Source of the DNA: Actinomycetota bacterium
Lineage (GTDB): Bacteria > Desulfobacterota > Deferrimicrobia > Deferrimicrobiales > Deferrimicrobiaceae
Direction of reading: 5' to 3'
Length of the DNA stretch: 12,421 nucleotides
Assembly (NCBI GenBank): GCA_016844415.1
Contig: JAENIX010000017.1
Location: 1-12,421 of the forward strand
Shown here one piece after another: positions 1-7,215 of this stretch. Every line of letters begins with the position of its first letter. The stretch's first letter is position 1. Position numbers and translations under genes: made by a program. The notes under the pieces were generated by a model, which was not told the origin of the DNA, searched no databases, and saw only the letters and a program-made list of their open reading frames with translations.

Positions 1-476
1 ACGTCCCGCCGGACCGCGTCGGAGTTCACCAGGACCGCGTCCGCCAAAAGGTACCCGAGCGGCTCGACCCGGCTCATCTGCGGATATTTCGCCTTGTAGT
101 TCGACAGCGACCTCCGGCTGACGATCACTTTCGGGACGCCCGCAAGGCGCGCCGCGACCGGACCGAGGACACAGGCGACGGGAAGGCAGGCGTGCACGAT
201 GTCGGGACGCTTTTTCCGGTAGATCCACGCCAGCGCACCGATGGCGCCTACGTGCACGAGCGGTCCCACCCGGATTCTCCGGTGGGAGCCAGGTTCCCCC
301 ATCACGGTGACCGGCATGATTTCGGAGAATTCCTTGAACAGGCTTCCGCCGCCGGCCGTCGTCACGAGCGAAAGGGCATACCGGGACCGGTCGAGGGAGC
401 GGGCAAGCGAGAGAATGTGCTTCTCCGTCCCTCCCGCCTCGATGTTCGGAAGGAGGTAGGCGATCTTTATCGTCAC
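1..476 (-). CDS. GT4-type glycosyltransferase, N-terminal part (runs off left edge)
   Basis: About 158 N-terminal residues are visible; the C-terminal donor-binding domain lies outside the window. The protein begins MTIKIAYLLPNIEAGGTEKH, the glycine-rich first loop typical of the N-terminal Rossmann domain of GT-B (GT4) enzymes. It continues with RPDIVHACLP at about residues 90-99 and VIVSRRSLSNYK at about 117-128, both usual GT4 landmarks in the acceptor domain. Family members transfer a sugar from a nucleotide donor at the cytoplasmic face of the membrane. The start is awkward. The only in-frame canonical start after the upstream TGA is GTG at 476-474, which overlaps an AAGGAG sequence that would make a poor ribosome site for it. 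The gene is transcribed away from the exporter operon and belongs to the same glycan locus by content. The substrate cannot be told. Confidence 0.85.
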   Translation of the reverse strand, partial: MTIKIAYLLPNIEAGGTEKHILSLARSLDRSRYALSLVTTAGGGSLFKEFSEIMPVTVMGEPGSHRRIRVGPLVHVGAIGALAWIYRKKRPDIVHACLPVACVLGPVAARLAGVPKVIVSRRSLSNYKAKYPQMSRVEPLGYLLADAVLVNSDAVRRD

Positions 477-519
477 TCCTTGGAGTTTCTCCCATCCGGT
501 TCGCGGCCGTCAACCGGCA

Positions 520-548
520 TTGAGAATCGACGTCCAGTCCCGTAGAAT
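520..548 (+). promoter_or_regulatory. Candidate sigma70-like promoter for the glycan export operon
   Basis: TTGAGA at 520-525 and TAGAAT at 543-548 are separated by exactly 17 bp, each matching the TTGACA/TATAAT consensus at five of six positions. It sits in the divergent gap just before the permease gene, where an operon promoter is expected. Transcription would start near 555, a few bases before the ATG at 559, giving an almost leaderless message. The match is read directly from the sequence; promoter activity is inferred. If real, it rules out translation from the upstream TTG (520) or ATG (547) on this transcript. Confidence 0.45.
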
Positions 549-558
549 GTACGCATCG

Positions 559-1437
559 ATGAAAAGCGCGCCTTCCGAACGTTCCCCGTCCCCATCGAAC
601 CGGAACCCCGGTGTCTCCTCCGTACCAACCAAGATCATCGAGCCGTCCCGGGGATGGAAAATGCTGGATCTCGGGGAGCTCTGGAGGTACCGGGAACTGC
701 TGGGCGTCCTCGTCCGGCGGGATCTCAAGGTGCGGTACAAGCAGACCGTTATCGGGGTTGCCTGGGTAATCCTCCGGCCCCTTGCGAGCATGGCGATCTT
801 CACCCTGGTTTTCGGGATGCTCGTCCGCGTGCCGTCGGACGGCTATCCGTACGCTCTCTTCGTCTTCTCCGCTCTTCTCCCCTGGACCTACTTCTCGGGC
901 GCCGTGCTCCTTTCCGGCAACTCCCTCGTCTCATCTTCGGGCCTTGTCGGCAAGGTCAGCTTCCCCCGCCTCATAATCCCCGTCGCGGCGGTGGCGGGAG
1001 GGCTCGTGGACCTGTGCATCTCCGTCGCCGTTCTTCTCGCCATCCTGCCGGTCTTCGGCGTCGGTTGGACGATGAACCTGCTGGCGGTGCCTATCCTGGC
1101 GCTGGGTATCATCATGGCCGCCCTCGGCGTGGGCACTCTTTTCTCCGCTCTAACCGTCGCCTACCGCGACTTCGGCCATCTCGCCGGCTTCGCTCTCCAG
1201 ATCTGGATGTACCTGACCCCGGTCGTCTATCCCGAAAGTCTCATCCCCGAGCGGTGGCGCTTCCTCCTCCTCGCCAACCCGATGGCCGCCCTGGTGGAGG
1301 GGTTCCGCGCCGCCTTCCTGGGCAAGCCGTTCGATTTCGGGGCGATCGCCGTCTCCCTCGCGCTCTCCGCGGCCGTCTTCGCCGCCGGCGTCGCATATTT
1401 CGGGAAGGTCGAGCGCCGTTTTGCCGACATCATCTAA
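559..1437 (+). CDS. wzm: ABC-2 polysaccharide export permease (Wzm-type)
   Basis: Integral-membrane subunit of an ABC transporter that moves a lipid-linked polysaccharide from cytoplasm to periplasm. With the start used here it has 292 residues, close to the usual 255-290. A Ser/Pro-rich, poorly conserved leader precedes the family's entry motif TKIIEPSRGW and then LWRYRELLGVLVRRDLKVRYKQT, the cytoplasmic amphipathic segment before TM1. About six hydrophobic segments follow. YRDFGHLAGFALQIWMYLTP in the C-terminal half is a hallmark of Wzm/TagG-type permeases. The frame is open back to a TTG at 520, and ATG codons exist at 547 and 559. None has a good ribosome site; I chose 559 because a promoter-like sequence covers 520-548. 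The ATPase gene follows after 30 nt, so the two make one transporter. Confidence 0.92.
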   Translation: MKSAPSERSPSPSNRNPGVSSVPTKIIEPSRGWKMLDLGELWRYRELLGVLVRRDLKVRYKQTVIGVAWVILRPLASMAIFTLVFGMLVRVPSDGYPYALFVFSALLPWTYFSGAVLLSGNSLVSSSGLVGKVSFPRLIIPVAAVAGGLVDLCISVAVLLAILPVFGVGWTMNLLAVPILALGIIMAALGVGTLFSALTVAYRDFGHLAGFALQIWMYLTPVVYPESLIPERWRFLLLANPMAALVEGFRAAFLGKPFDFGAIAVSLALSAAVFAAGVAYFGKVERRFADII

Positions 1438-1467
1438 GAGCTGACGAAAGGACCCACGACAGCCCCG

Positions 1468-2724
1468 ATGCCCGCGATCAGAGTGCAGAACCTGTCGAAG
1501 GAATACGTAATCGGCGGCCGGCCGAGGGCGCATGAGACGTTCCGGGAGATGCTCGCCGACGCTTTCCTGTCGCCGTACCGGAGGTACCGGCGGCTCGGAG
1601 GGGACGCTTCGCGGGAAGAGCGGTTCTTCGCCTTGAAGGACGTGAGCTTCGAAATCGCCCCCGGGGAAGTCGTCGGCATCATCGGCAGGAACGGCGCGGG
1701 AAAGTCGACGCTCCTCAAGGTGCTCTCCGGGATCACCGAGCCGACCGCGGGACGAGTCGAGCTCACCGGCAGAACGAGCAGTCTCCTGGAGGTGGGGACC
1801 GGTTTTCACCAGGACCTTACCGGCCGGGAGAACATTTTCCTGAACGGCGCTCTCCTCGGCATGAGCCAGGCGGAAATCCGGGAGAAGTTCGACGATATCG
1901 TTGCCTTCTCCGAGGTGGAGAAATTCCTCGATACCCCCGTCAAGCACTATTCGTCGGGGATGTACGTGCGGCTTGCCTTCGCCGTCGCCGCCCACCTGGA
2001 GCCGGAGATACTGATCGTGGACGAGGTCCTTGCCGTGGGGGACGCGAAGTTCCAGCAGAAATGCCTCGGAAAGATGGAGGACGCGGCGCGCTCGGGAAGG
2101 ACCGTCCTGCTGGTCAGCCACAACATGACGGCGGTGCGGAGCCTCTGCAGCAGGGCGATATGGCTGGATTCCGGAAGCATCGTCATGGACGGGGATGCCG
2201 GAGCGGTGTCGGCTGCGTATCTGGAGAGCAATGCGAAGATCGCGCTCGAGCAGATCTGGGAAAATCCGGACACGGCCCCGGGGAACGATCGAATCCGCAT
2301 CCACCGCGTATCCATTGGTCCCGACGGGGAAGGTTCGACGGGCGGGCTCTCCGTCGCCACGCCCCTTCGGCTGGCGTTCGAATTCTGGAATCGCGCCCCC
2401 TCCGCGCAGCTCAACTTGAGCATGGTCCTGTACGACATTCATAACGTCTGCATCTTCAACTCGTTTTCCGAGCCGCGCCCGTATCCCGAAGGGCTGGTGA
2501 GAGGAATTTGCCATATCCCGGGGAACCTGCTGAACGATGCGAAGTACAGGGTGCGGCTGCTGATCGTCGAGGACACCTCGGTCCCCCTCGTCGACCTCGA
2601 CTCGCTCGCGTTTTTCGAGATTCGCGAGACGGAACGGCCCGGGAAATGGTACGGGAAATGGGTCGGCGTCATCCGTCCACGGCTGGAATGGGAAACGGAG
2701 TGCCTGAGCCCGATCGGGAAATGA
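1468..2724 (+). CDS. wzt: Polysaccharide ABC transporter ATP-binding protein with C-terminal Wzt domain
   Basis: ATPase partner of the permease just upstream. In 418 residues it carries Walker A GRNGAGKST (about 73-81), the signature YSSGM (161-165), which is the shortened form usual in glycan exporters, Walker B ILIVDE (181-186) and the H-loop SHN (217-219). The nucleotide-binding part ends near residue 255. Roughly residues 285-418 form a separate domain with beta-rich stretches such as LRLAFEFWNRAP and LNLSMVLYDIHNVCIFNSF, matching the Wzt C-terminal family. In characterised systems (E. coli O8/O9a) this domain binds the modified non-reducing end of the finished chain before export. That suggests chain length here is set by a terminal modification, though some transporters of this type lack that requirement. 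The stop overlaps the next gene's start by 4 nt (ATGA). Confidence 0.95.
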   Translation: MPAIRVQNLSKEYVIGGRPRAHETFREMLADAFLSPYRRYRRLGGDASREERFFALKDVSFEIAPGEVVGIIGRNGAGKSTLLKVLSGITEPTAGRVELTGRTSSLLEVGTGFHQDLTGRENIFLNGALLGMSQAEIREKFDDIVAFSEVEKFLDTPVKHYSSGMYVRLAFAVAAHLEPEILIVDEVLAVGDAKFQQKCLGKMEDAARSGRTVLLVSHNMTAVRSLCSRAIWLDSGSIVMDGDAGAVSAAYLESNAKIALEQIWENPDTAPGNDRIRIHRVSIGPDGEGSTGGLSVATPLRLAFEFWNRAPSAQLNLSMVLYDIHNVCIFNSFSEPRPYPEGLVRGICHIPGNLLNDAKYRVRLLIVEDTSVPLVDLDSLAFFEIRETERPGKWYGKWVGVIRPRLEWETECLSPIGK

Positions 2725-3512
2725 AGATGAAGAAATCCGGACCGGAGGATTATTTCTGTCCCGTGTGCGACACATCCGTGGGGGAGTTCGCTCCGTTGCC
2801 GGAGTTCTACCGGGAAAACCTGCGGAAGTACGAGTCGCCGATCGCCCTCGACGACATGGAGACCCTCAACGTCCGGCAATATTCCTGCCCGGAATGCGGA
2901 GCCGCCGACAGGGACCGGCTCTGCGCCTTGTATCTGGAAAAGAGGCTGGGCGCGCCGGGAAAGGATGCCCGGAAGGTACTCATCGAATTCGCCCCCTCCC
3001 GTGCCTTCACTTCCCTCATCAGGAGAAAATACCCTCATGTCGAACATCGCACCGCCGATCTCTCGATGGAAGGGGTGGACGACCGCGTGGACATCATGGA
3101 CATGGGATCCTACCCGGACGGCTGCGCCGACGCATTCGTCTGCTCCCACGTGCTGGAGCATGTCTCCGACGACCGGAAGGCGTTCCGGGAACTCTATCGG
3201 ATCCTCACGCCGGGCGGCTGGGGGATCCTCATGGTCCCGATCCTCGTGGCGGCCGATTCGATCGATGAGGAGGCGGGGCCGCTGAGCGGCGCGGAACGGT
3301 GGCGCAGGTTCGGCCAGAACGATCACGTGAGGATCTATTCCCGCGGCGGATTCCTCGCGCGGGCGGAGGAAGCCGGTTTCTCCGTGGACCGGCTCGGCAT
3401 CGGGCATTTCGGACGGGAAGCTTTCCGGAAGTGCGGAATCGCCGACGGGAGCGTCCTGTACGTGGCGGAGAAACGAAGTTCCGCAAAACAGGATGTAAGC
3501 AAGATCGGCTAG
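2721..3512 (+). CDS. Class I SAM-dependent methyltransferase with N-terminal CxxC pairs
   Basis: Protein of 263 residues. Two cysteine pairs, CPVC (13-16) and CPEC (56-59), form a zinc-ribbon-like N-terminus. The catalytic fold follows: VLIEFAPS (about 87-94) in the place of SAM motif I, an acidic TADL (111-114), VCSHVLEHV (140-148) and ILTPGGWGILMVPI (161-174). The later NDHVRIYSRGGF is also typical of this family, which is common in glycan clusters and usually has an 'AP' rather than 'GxGxG' motif I. It likely methylates a sugar or the growing glycan; the true acceptor is unknown. The ATG overlaps the wzt stop by 4 nt, so the two are translationally coupled, which hints at a role in modifying the chain end recognised by Wzt. 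A second ATG two codons downstream (2727) is also possible. Confidence 0.88.
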   Translation: MKMKKSGPEDYFCPVCDTSVGEFAPLPEFYRENLRKYESPIALDDMETLNVRQYSCPECGAADRDRLCALYLEKRLGAPGKDARKVLIEFAPSRAFTSLIRRKYPHVEHRTADLSMEGVDDRVDIMDMGSYPDGCADAFVCSHVLEHVSDDRKAFRELYRILTPGGWGILMVPILVAADSIDEEAGPLSGAERWRRFGQNDHVRIYSRGGFLARAEEAGFSVDRLGIGHFGREAFRKCGIADGSVLYVAEKRSSAKQDVSKIG

Positions 3513-3525
3513 GGAGGCGGCGAAG

Positions 3526-4197
3526 ATGGCCATGCGGAAAATCGCCATAATCGGGGCGGGGGGGTTCGCAAGGGAAGTCCTCGACATTTTCGAGGCGATC
3601 AACGAGAGGAATCCCTCATACGATGTGCTGGGATTCATCGTCGATCCCGCCTACGGGACACCGGGGACCCTCGTCAATGACCGGCCGATCCTCGGCGGTT
3701 TCGAATGGCTGGCGGACCATCGGAACGAGGTTTCCGCCGTCTGCGGGGTCGGCGCCCCGGAGCTCCGCCGCCGGCTGATCGCCAGGGCCAGGGAAACCGG
3801 GGTCCGCTTCGCAAGCGTGATCCATCCGGGCGTGATCACGACCCGGTGGAATAACCTGGGGGAAGGCACCATAATCGCCGCGGGCTGCATTCTCACCAAC
3901 CGGATCCGGATCGGAGACCACGTCCAGGTCAACCTGGACTGCACGATTGGGCACGACGTGGTCCTTGAGAATTTCGTGACGCTTGCCCCGGGGGTTCACG
4001 TGTCGGGGGGTGCGGTCCTGGAAGAGGGGTGTTCCATGGGAACGGGCTCCGTCGTCATCGAGAAGAAGAAGATCGGTGCCTGGTCGATCGTCGGCGCCGG
4101 AAGCACCATCGTTCATGATGTTCCGAGAAACACGACCGTGGTCGGGATTCCCGGCAAGGTCATCAAAACCCGGCCGGAGGGCTGGCACCTGTCATGA
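3526..4197 (+). CDS. NeuD/PglD/VioB-type sugar acyltransferase (left-handed beta-helix)
   Basis: Protein of 223 residues. The N-terminus IAIIGAGGFAREVLD (about 6-20) is the Rossmann-like sugar-nucleotide-binding half. From about residue 98 hexapeptide repeats form a left-handed beta-helix (GEGTIIAAG, NRIRIGDHVQVN, LAPGVHVSGGAVLEEG, GAWSIVGAGS). His143 in TIGHDV aligns with the catalytic histidine of this family, and the end VVGIPGKVIKTRP is typical. Family members transfer an acetyl group from acetyl-CoA to an amino or hydroxyl group of a nucleotide sugar in the cytoplasm. The next gene is a sugar aminotransferase, so N-acetylation of a new amino group is the likely job (as in VioA/VioB or PglE/PglD). 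A strong GGGAGG lies 8 nt before the ATG, and the stop overlaps the next start as ATGA. Confidence 0.9.
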   Translation: MAMRKIAIIGAGGFAREVLDIFEAINERNPSYDVLGFIVDPAYGTPGTLVNDRPILGGFEWLADHRNEVSAVCGVGAPELRRRLIARARETGVRFASVIHPGVITTRWNNLGEGTIIAAGCILTNRIRIGDHVQVNLDCTIGHDVVLENFVTLAPGVHVSGGAVLEEGCSMGTGSVVIEKKKIGAWSIVGAGSTIVHDVPRNTTVVGIPGKVIKTRPEGWHLS

Positions 4198-5393
4198 AAG
4201 ATCTGGCGATTTTCGGCTCCCCCCCGGCGTTCCGGGAGAAGATCCACGTGGGGCGGCCCAACATCGGGAACCGGGAGCGCCTCCTTTCTCGCATCAACGA
4301 GATCCTCGACCGCCGGTGGCTCACGAACAACGGTATTTACGTCCAGGAGTTCGAGCGGGAAATCGCCCGCCTCGCCGGGGTACGGCACTGCATCGCTGCC
4401 TGCAACGGGACGATCGCCCTGGAAATCGTCATCCGCGCGCTTGGCCTGGAAGGAGAGGTGATCGTTCCTTCGTTCACCTTCGTCGCGACCGCGCATGCGC
4501 TGCAGTGGCAGGAGATCACGCCCGTGTTCTGCGACATCGACCCCAAGACGTTTACCCTTTCCCCCGATCGGGTCGAGGAGTTGGTCACACCCGCTACGAC
4601 CGGGATCATCGGAGTCCATCTCTGGGGGCGGACGTGCGACGTGGATGCGCTCGGGGAAATCGCCGAACGGAAAGGCCTGAAGCTTTTATTCGACGCGGCC
4701 CATGCGTTCGGCTGCTCCCGCGGGGGACGGATGGTCGGATCGTTCGGGAATGCGGAGATACTAAGCTTCCACGCCACGAAGTTCCTCAACGCCTTCGAGG
4801 GCGGGGCCGTCCTGACGAACGACGATGCGCTGGCGGCAAAGGTCCGCCTGATGAAGAACTTCGGGTTCTCGGGGTACGACAACGTGATCCACGTCGGGAC
4901 CAACGGGAAGATGAGCGAGGTCTCTGCCGCGATGGGGCTCACCGGCCTCGAGAGCATGGACGAATTCATCGCCGTCAACCGGCGCAATTACGAGCGGTAC
5001 CGCCTCGAGCTTGCGAGCATCCCCGGCATCCGGCTCATGCCGTACCCGGAGGAGGAGAGAAGCAACTACCAGTACGTCGTCCTGGAGATCGACGATGAAC
5101 GCACGGAAATCGGCCGCGACAGGCTGGTCGAGGTCCTGCATGCGGAGAACGTCATCGCCCGAAGATACTTCCACCCGGGCTGCCACCGGATGGAGCCGTA
5201 CCGTACCAGGTTTCCGGGCGCGGGAAAGCTGCTCCCGGTGACGGAGAGACTGGCGGGCCGCGTGATGTCTCTCCCCACCGGAACGTCGATAGGCGGCGAG
5301 GAAATCCAGGCCATCTGCTCGATCCTCCGCACGGTCGTCGAGAACGGCCCCGAGGTCCGGGCGAGGCTGGAGGCGTCCCGGGCTCCCCGATGA
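4194..5393 (+). CDS. DegT/DnrJ/EryC1/StrS-family sugar aminotransferase
   Basis: Protein of 399 residues, the usual length for this PLP-dependent family. Landmarks include CNGTIALEIVIRALGL (about 70-85) for phosphate binding, VPSFTFVATAHAL (91-103), FDAAHAFG (166-173) with Asp167 for the pyridine nitrogen, and SFHATKFLNAFEGGAV (191-206), where Lys196 should form the Schiff base. NGKMSEVSAAMGL (237-249) follows. The HATK version of the lysine motif recalls VioA-like and other keto-deoxyhexose 4-aminotransferases, but position 3 or 4 cannot be fixed by eye. It would convert a nucleotide-linked keto-deoxy sugar to the amino sugar, which the preceding acyltransferase then acylates. The start overlaps that gene by 4 nt with GGAGGG about 12 nt upstream. 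No dehydratase supplying the keto sugar is in the window. Confidence 0.93.
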   Translation: MKDLAIFGSPPAFREKIHVGRPNIGNRERLLSRINEILDRRWLTNNGIYVQEFEREIARLAGVRHCIAACNGTIALEIVIRALGLEGEVIVPSFTFVATAHALQWQEITPVFCDIDPKTFTLSPDRVEELVTPATTGIIGVHLWGRTCDVDALGEIAERKGLKLLFDAAHAFGCSRGGRMVGSFGNAEILSFHATKFLNAFEGGAVLTNDDALAAKVRLMKNFGFSGYDNVIHVGTNGKMSEVSAAMGLTGLESMDEFIAVNRRNYERYRLELASIPGIRLMPYPEEERSNYQYVVLEIDDERTEIGRDRLVEVLHAENVIARRYFHPGCHRMEPYRTRFPGAGKLLPVTERLAGRVMSLPTGTSIGGEEIQAICSILRTVVENGPEVRARLEASRAPR

Positions 5394-6310
5394 AGGTCAG
5401 CGTCGCGTTCATCACGTACAACCACGAGCGGTTCGTCGCCCGGGCCGTCGAAAGCGCCCTGATGCAGGAGCCGGGCTGCGATTGGGAGATCGTGGTCGGC
5501 GAAGACGCCTCCACGGACAGGACGCGGGAAATCGTTTCGGGATACGCGGAGCGCCATCCCGGCCGGTTCCGCCTCCTGCCCCCCGCCCCGAACCTAGGAA
5601 TGCACCGTAACGCCGAGCGGACGCTCGCCGCCTGCGCCGGCGAGTACGTAGCCCTGCTGGAGGGGGACGATTACTGGACGGCTCCGGACAAGCTCAGGAG
5701 GCAGGCGGAGTATCTGGACGCCCATGCGGAGTGTTCGCTCTGCTTCCACGAGATTCTCGCGGAGTACGAGGACGGCAGCACCGCCCCCCCGCCGTTCCGC
5801 AGGGACGGCTCGAGGGCGATCTTCACGTTCGAAGACATTGCCGCCGGGAATTTCATCGCCACATGTTCGGCGATGTTCCGGAACGTGCCCCGCCTTGTTT
5901 TCCCGCATTGGTTCCGCGGCATGCCGATGGTGGACTGGCTGCTCTTCCTCCTGATCGCGGAGCGGGGTCACATCGGGCACCTCGGCGAGACGATGGCGGT
6001 GTACCGCGTTCACGGCGGGGGAATCTGGTCGTCCCTCAGCGGGGTGGACGTGCGCAAGAAGTCGATCCTTGCCTGCCGGATCCTCAACAGGCACATGGGC
6101 CGCCGGTGCGGGACGATCCTGAAGCGCAGCATCTCGATGTGGCACATGGAGATCGCAAGGATACTGGAGGCCGGGGGTGACCCGGCGGGGGCCGCACTCC
6201 ACGCCGTTCGGTCTCTCGCCGCATCTTCGTTCGGCCGAAAGAATCTCCGTACGGAGCTCCTGGAGATCCTCCGGAACAGCGCCTTCGGAAGATCGGGTGC
6301 GGCGCGATGA
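5390..6310 (+). CDS. Family 2 glycosyltransferase (first of three)
   Basis: Protein of 306 residues with a GT-A fold. VSVAFITYNHERFVARAVES (3-22) is the first beta-alpha unit. GEDASTDRT (about 37-45) is the nucleotide-binding acidic motif, with Glu-Asp instead of the commoner Asp-Asp, as seen in this subfamily. LLEGDDYW (89-96) is the DXD-type metal/donor motif. VDWLLFLLIAERG (181-193) takes the place of the catalytic acid region, and MAVYRVHGGGIWS (202-214) is a subfamily tail motif. It is a cytoplasmic enzyme without clear membrane segments. It probably adds one residue to the lipid-linked glycan; donor and acceptor are unknown. The ATG overlaps the aminotransferase stop by 4 nt, and its own stop overlaps the next start in the same way, so it is embedded in the coupled operon. 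Confidence 0.92.
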   Translation: MKVSVAFITYNHERFVARAVESALMQEPGCDWEIVVGEDASTDRTREIVSGYAERHPGRFRLLPPAPNLGMHRNAERTLAACAGEYVALLEGDDYWTAPDKLRRQAEYLDAHAECSLCFHEILAEYEDGSTAPPPFRRDGSRAIFTFEDIAAGNFIATCSAMFRNVPRLVFPHWFRGMPMVDWLLFLLIAERGHIGHLGETMAVYRVHGGGIWSSLSGVDVRKKSILACRILNRHMGRRCGTILKRSISMWHMEIARILEAGGDPAGAALHAVRSLAASSFGRKNLRTELLEILRNSAFGRSGAAR

Positions 6311-7215
6311 CCGCTCGACTCCCGAAGGTAAGCGTCTGCATCCCGGCCTTCAACCATGCGCGGTACATCGGGCGTGCCCTGGAATCGGCGCTGTCCCAGA
6401 CGATGGACAACATCGAAGTGCTGGTCGTGGACGACGCCTCCACGGATGAAACGTTCGAGGTCGCCGGGAGATATGCGGCATCCGACGGCAGGGTGCGCTT
6501 GTATCGGAGCGAAGCCAACCTCGGGATGGTCCGGAACTGGAACCGCTGCCTGCGCGATGCCAGGGGGACGTACGTCAAGCTGCTCTGCTCCGACGATTTC
6601 CTGGAGCCGGCCTGCCTGGAAACGCAGGCGAAGGTGCTTGACGATCTCGGCGGCGTGGCCGTCGTCTCTTGCGCGAGGCGCCTCGTGGAAGAAGACGGCG
6701 CCGAGACGGGGGTGGCATCCTATGCGGAAACCTTCGTCGTGAGGCCCGGCAAGGACGTGATCAACGACTGCTTCCACCGGGTCGGGAACCTGATCGGCGA
6801 GCCCTGCGCCGTCCTGTTCCGCAGGGAGGCCGCGGGGAGGGGATTCCACACGGCGTACCGGCAGCTGACGGACCTCGAGATGTGGTTCCATCTTCTCGAG
6901 CGGGGGGACTTCGCCCACGTGCCGGATGCCCTGTGCGGCTTCCGGAGGCACCCCGGGCAGCAGACGCGGGCGAGCGCGGCCAACCTTGCCTTCGCCGACG
7001 ACGAGTTCCGCCTTTTCGAGGAGTATTCCGGGAAGGAGTACATCACCCTTTCGCTCTGGCAGAAGCAGGGCGTCCGGTACAACAAGGCCCTGCTGGTGTG
7101 GAACCGCAGATTCCAGGAGGGCGGCGAGGAAGCGGCCCTCAAAAAGATCTCGGAGCACTATCCTCTTGCCCTATTCCGGCTGATTACGTTGGGGAAGCGC
7201 CTTTTCGGGGCGTGA
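6307..7215 (+). CDS. Family 2 glycosyltransferase (second of three)
   Basis: Protein of 302 residues. VSVCIPAFNHARYIGRALES (8-27) opens the GT-A domain. VDDASTDET (41-49) and LLCSDDF (92-98) are the two acidic donor/metal motifs. LTDLEMWFHLLERG (187-200) matches the region carrying the catalytic acid, and CGFRRHPGQQT (210-220) is a common closing motif. It is clearly homologous to the gene just before it but divergent, so this is an old duplication or an independent recruitment and not a recent copy. It probably acts as a cytoplasmic sugar transferase in assembly of the repeat unit or chain. The start overlaps the upstream stop (ATGA) and the stop shares one base with the next start (TGATG). 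Sugar specificity cannot be inferred. Confidence 0.92.
   Translation: MTARLPKVSVCIPAFNHARYIGRALESALSQTMDNIEVLVVDDASTDETFEVAGRYAASDGRVRLYRSEANLGMVRNWNRCLRDARGTYVKLLCSDDFLEPACLETQAKVLDDLGGVAVVSCARRLVEEDGAETGVASYAETFVVRPGKDVINDCFHRVGNLIGEPCAVLFRREAAGRGFHTAYRQLTDLEMWFHLLERGDFAHVPDALCGFRRHPGQQTRASAANLAFADDEFRLFEEYSGKEYITLSLWQKQGVRYNKALLVWNRRFQEGGEEAALKKISEHYPLALFRLITLGKRLFGA

Noticed and set aside
485..513. Minus-strand promoter with TTGACG at 508-513 for the left GT4 gene
   Set aside because: The sequence 17 bp downstream (AGAAAC) does not resemble a -10 box, and the position would leave almost no leader.
1150..2775. A 541-codon open frame on the minus strand, antisense to the permease and ATPase genes
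   Set aside because: It lies opposite wzm and wzt with strong family motifs; its own translation is rich in Arg, Pro and Gly without recognisable domains, as expected for shadow frames in GC-rich genes.
2439..3638. A 399-codon minus-strand open frame opposite the methyltransferase gene
   Set aside because: It spans gene boundaries of the plus-strand operon, has no motif, and the opposite strand has a full SAM methyltransferase pattern.
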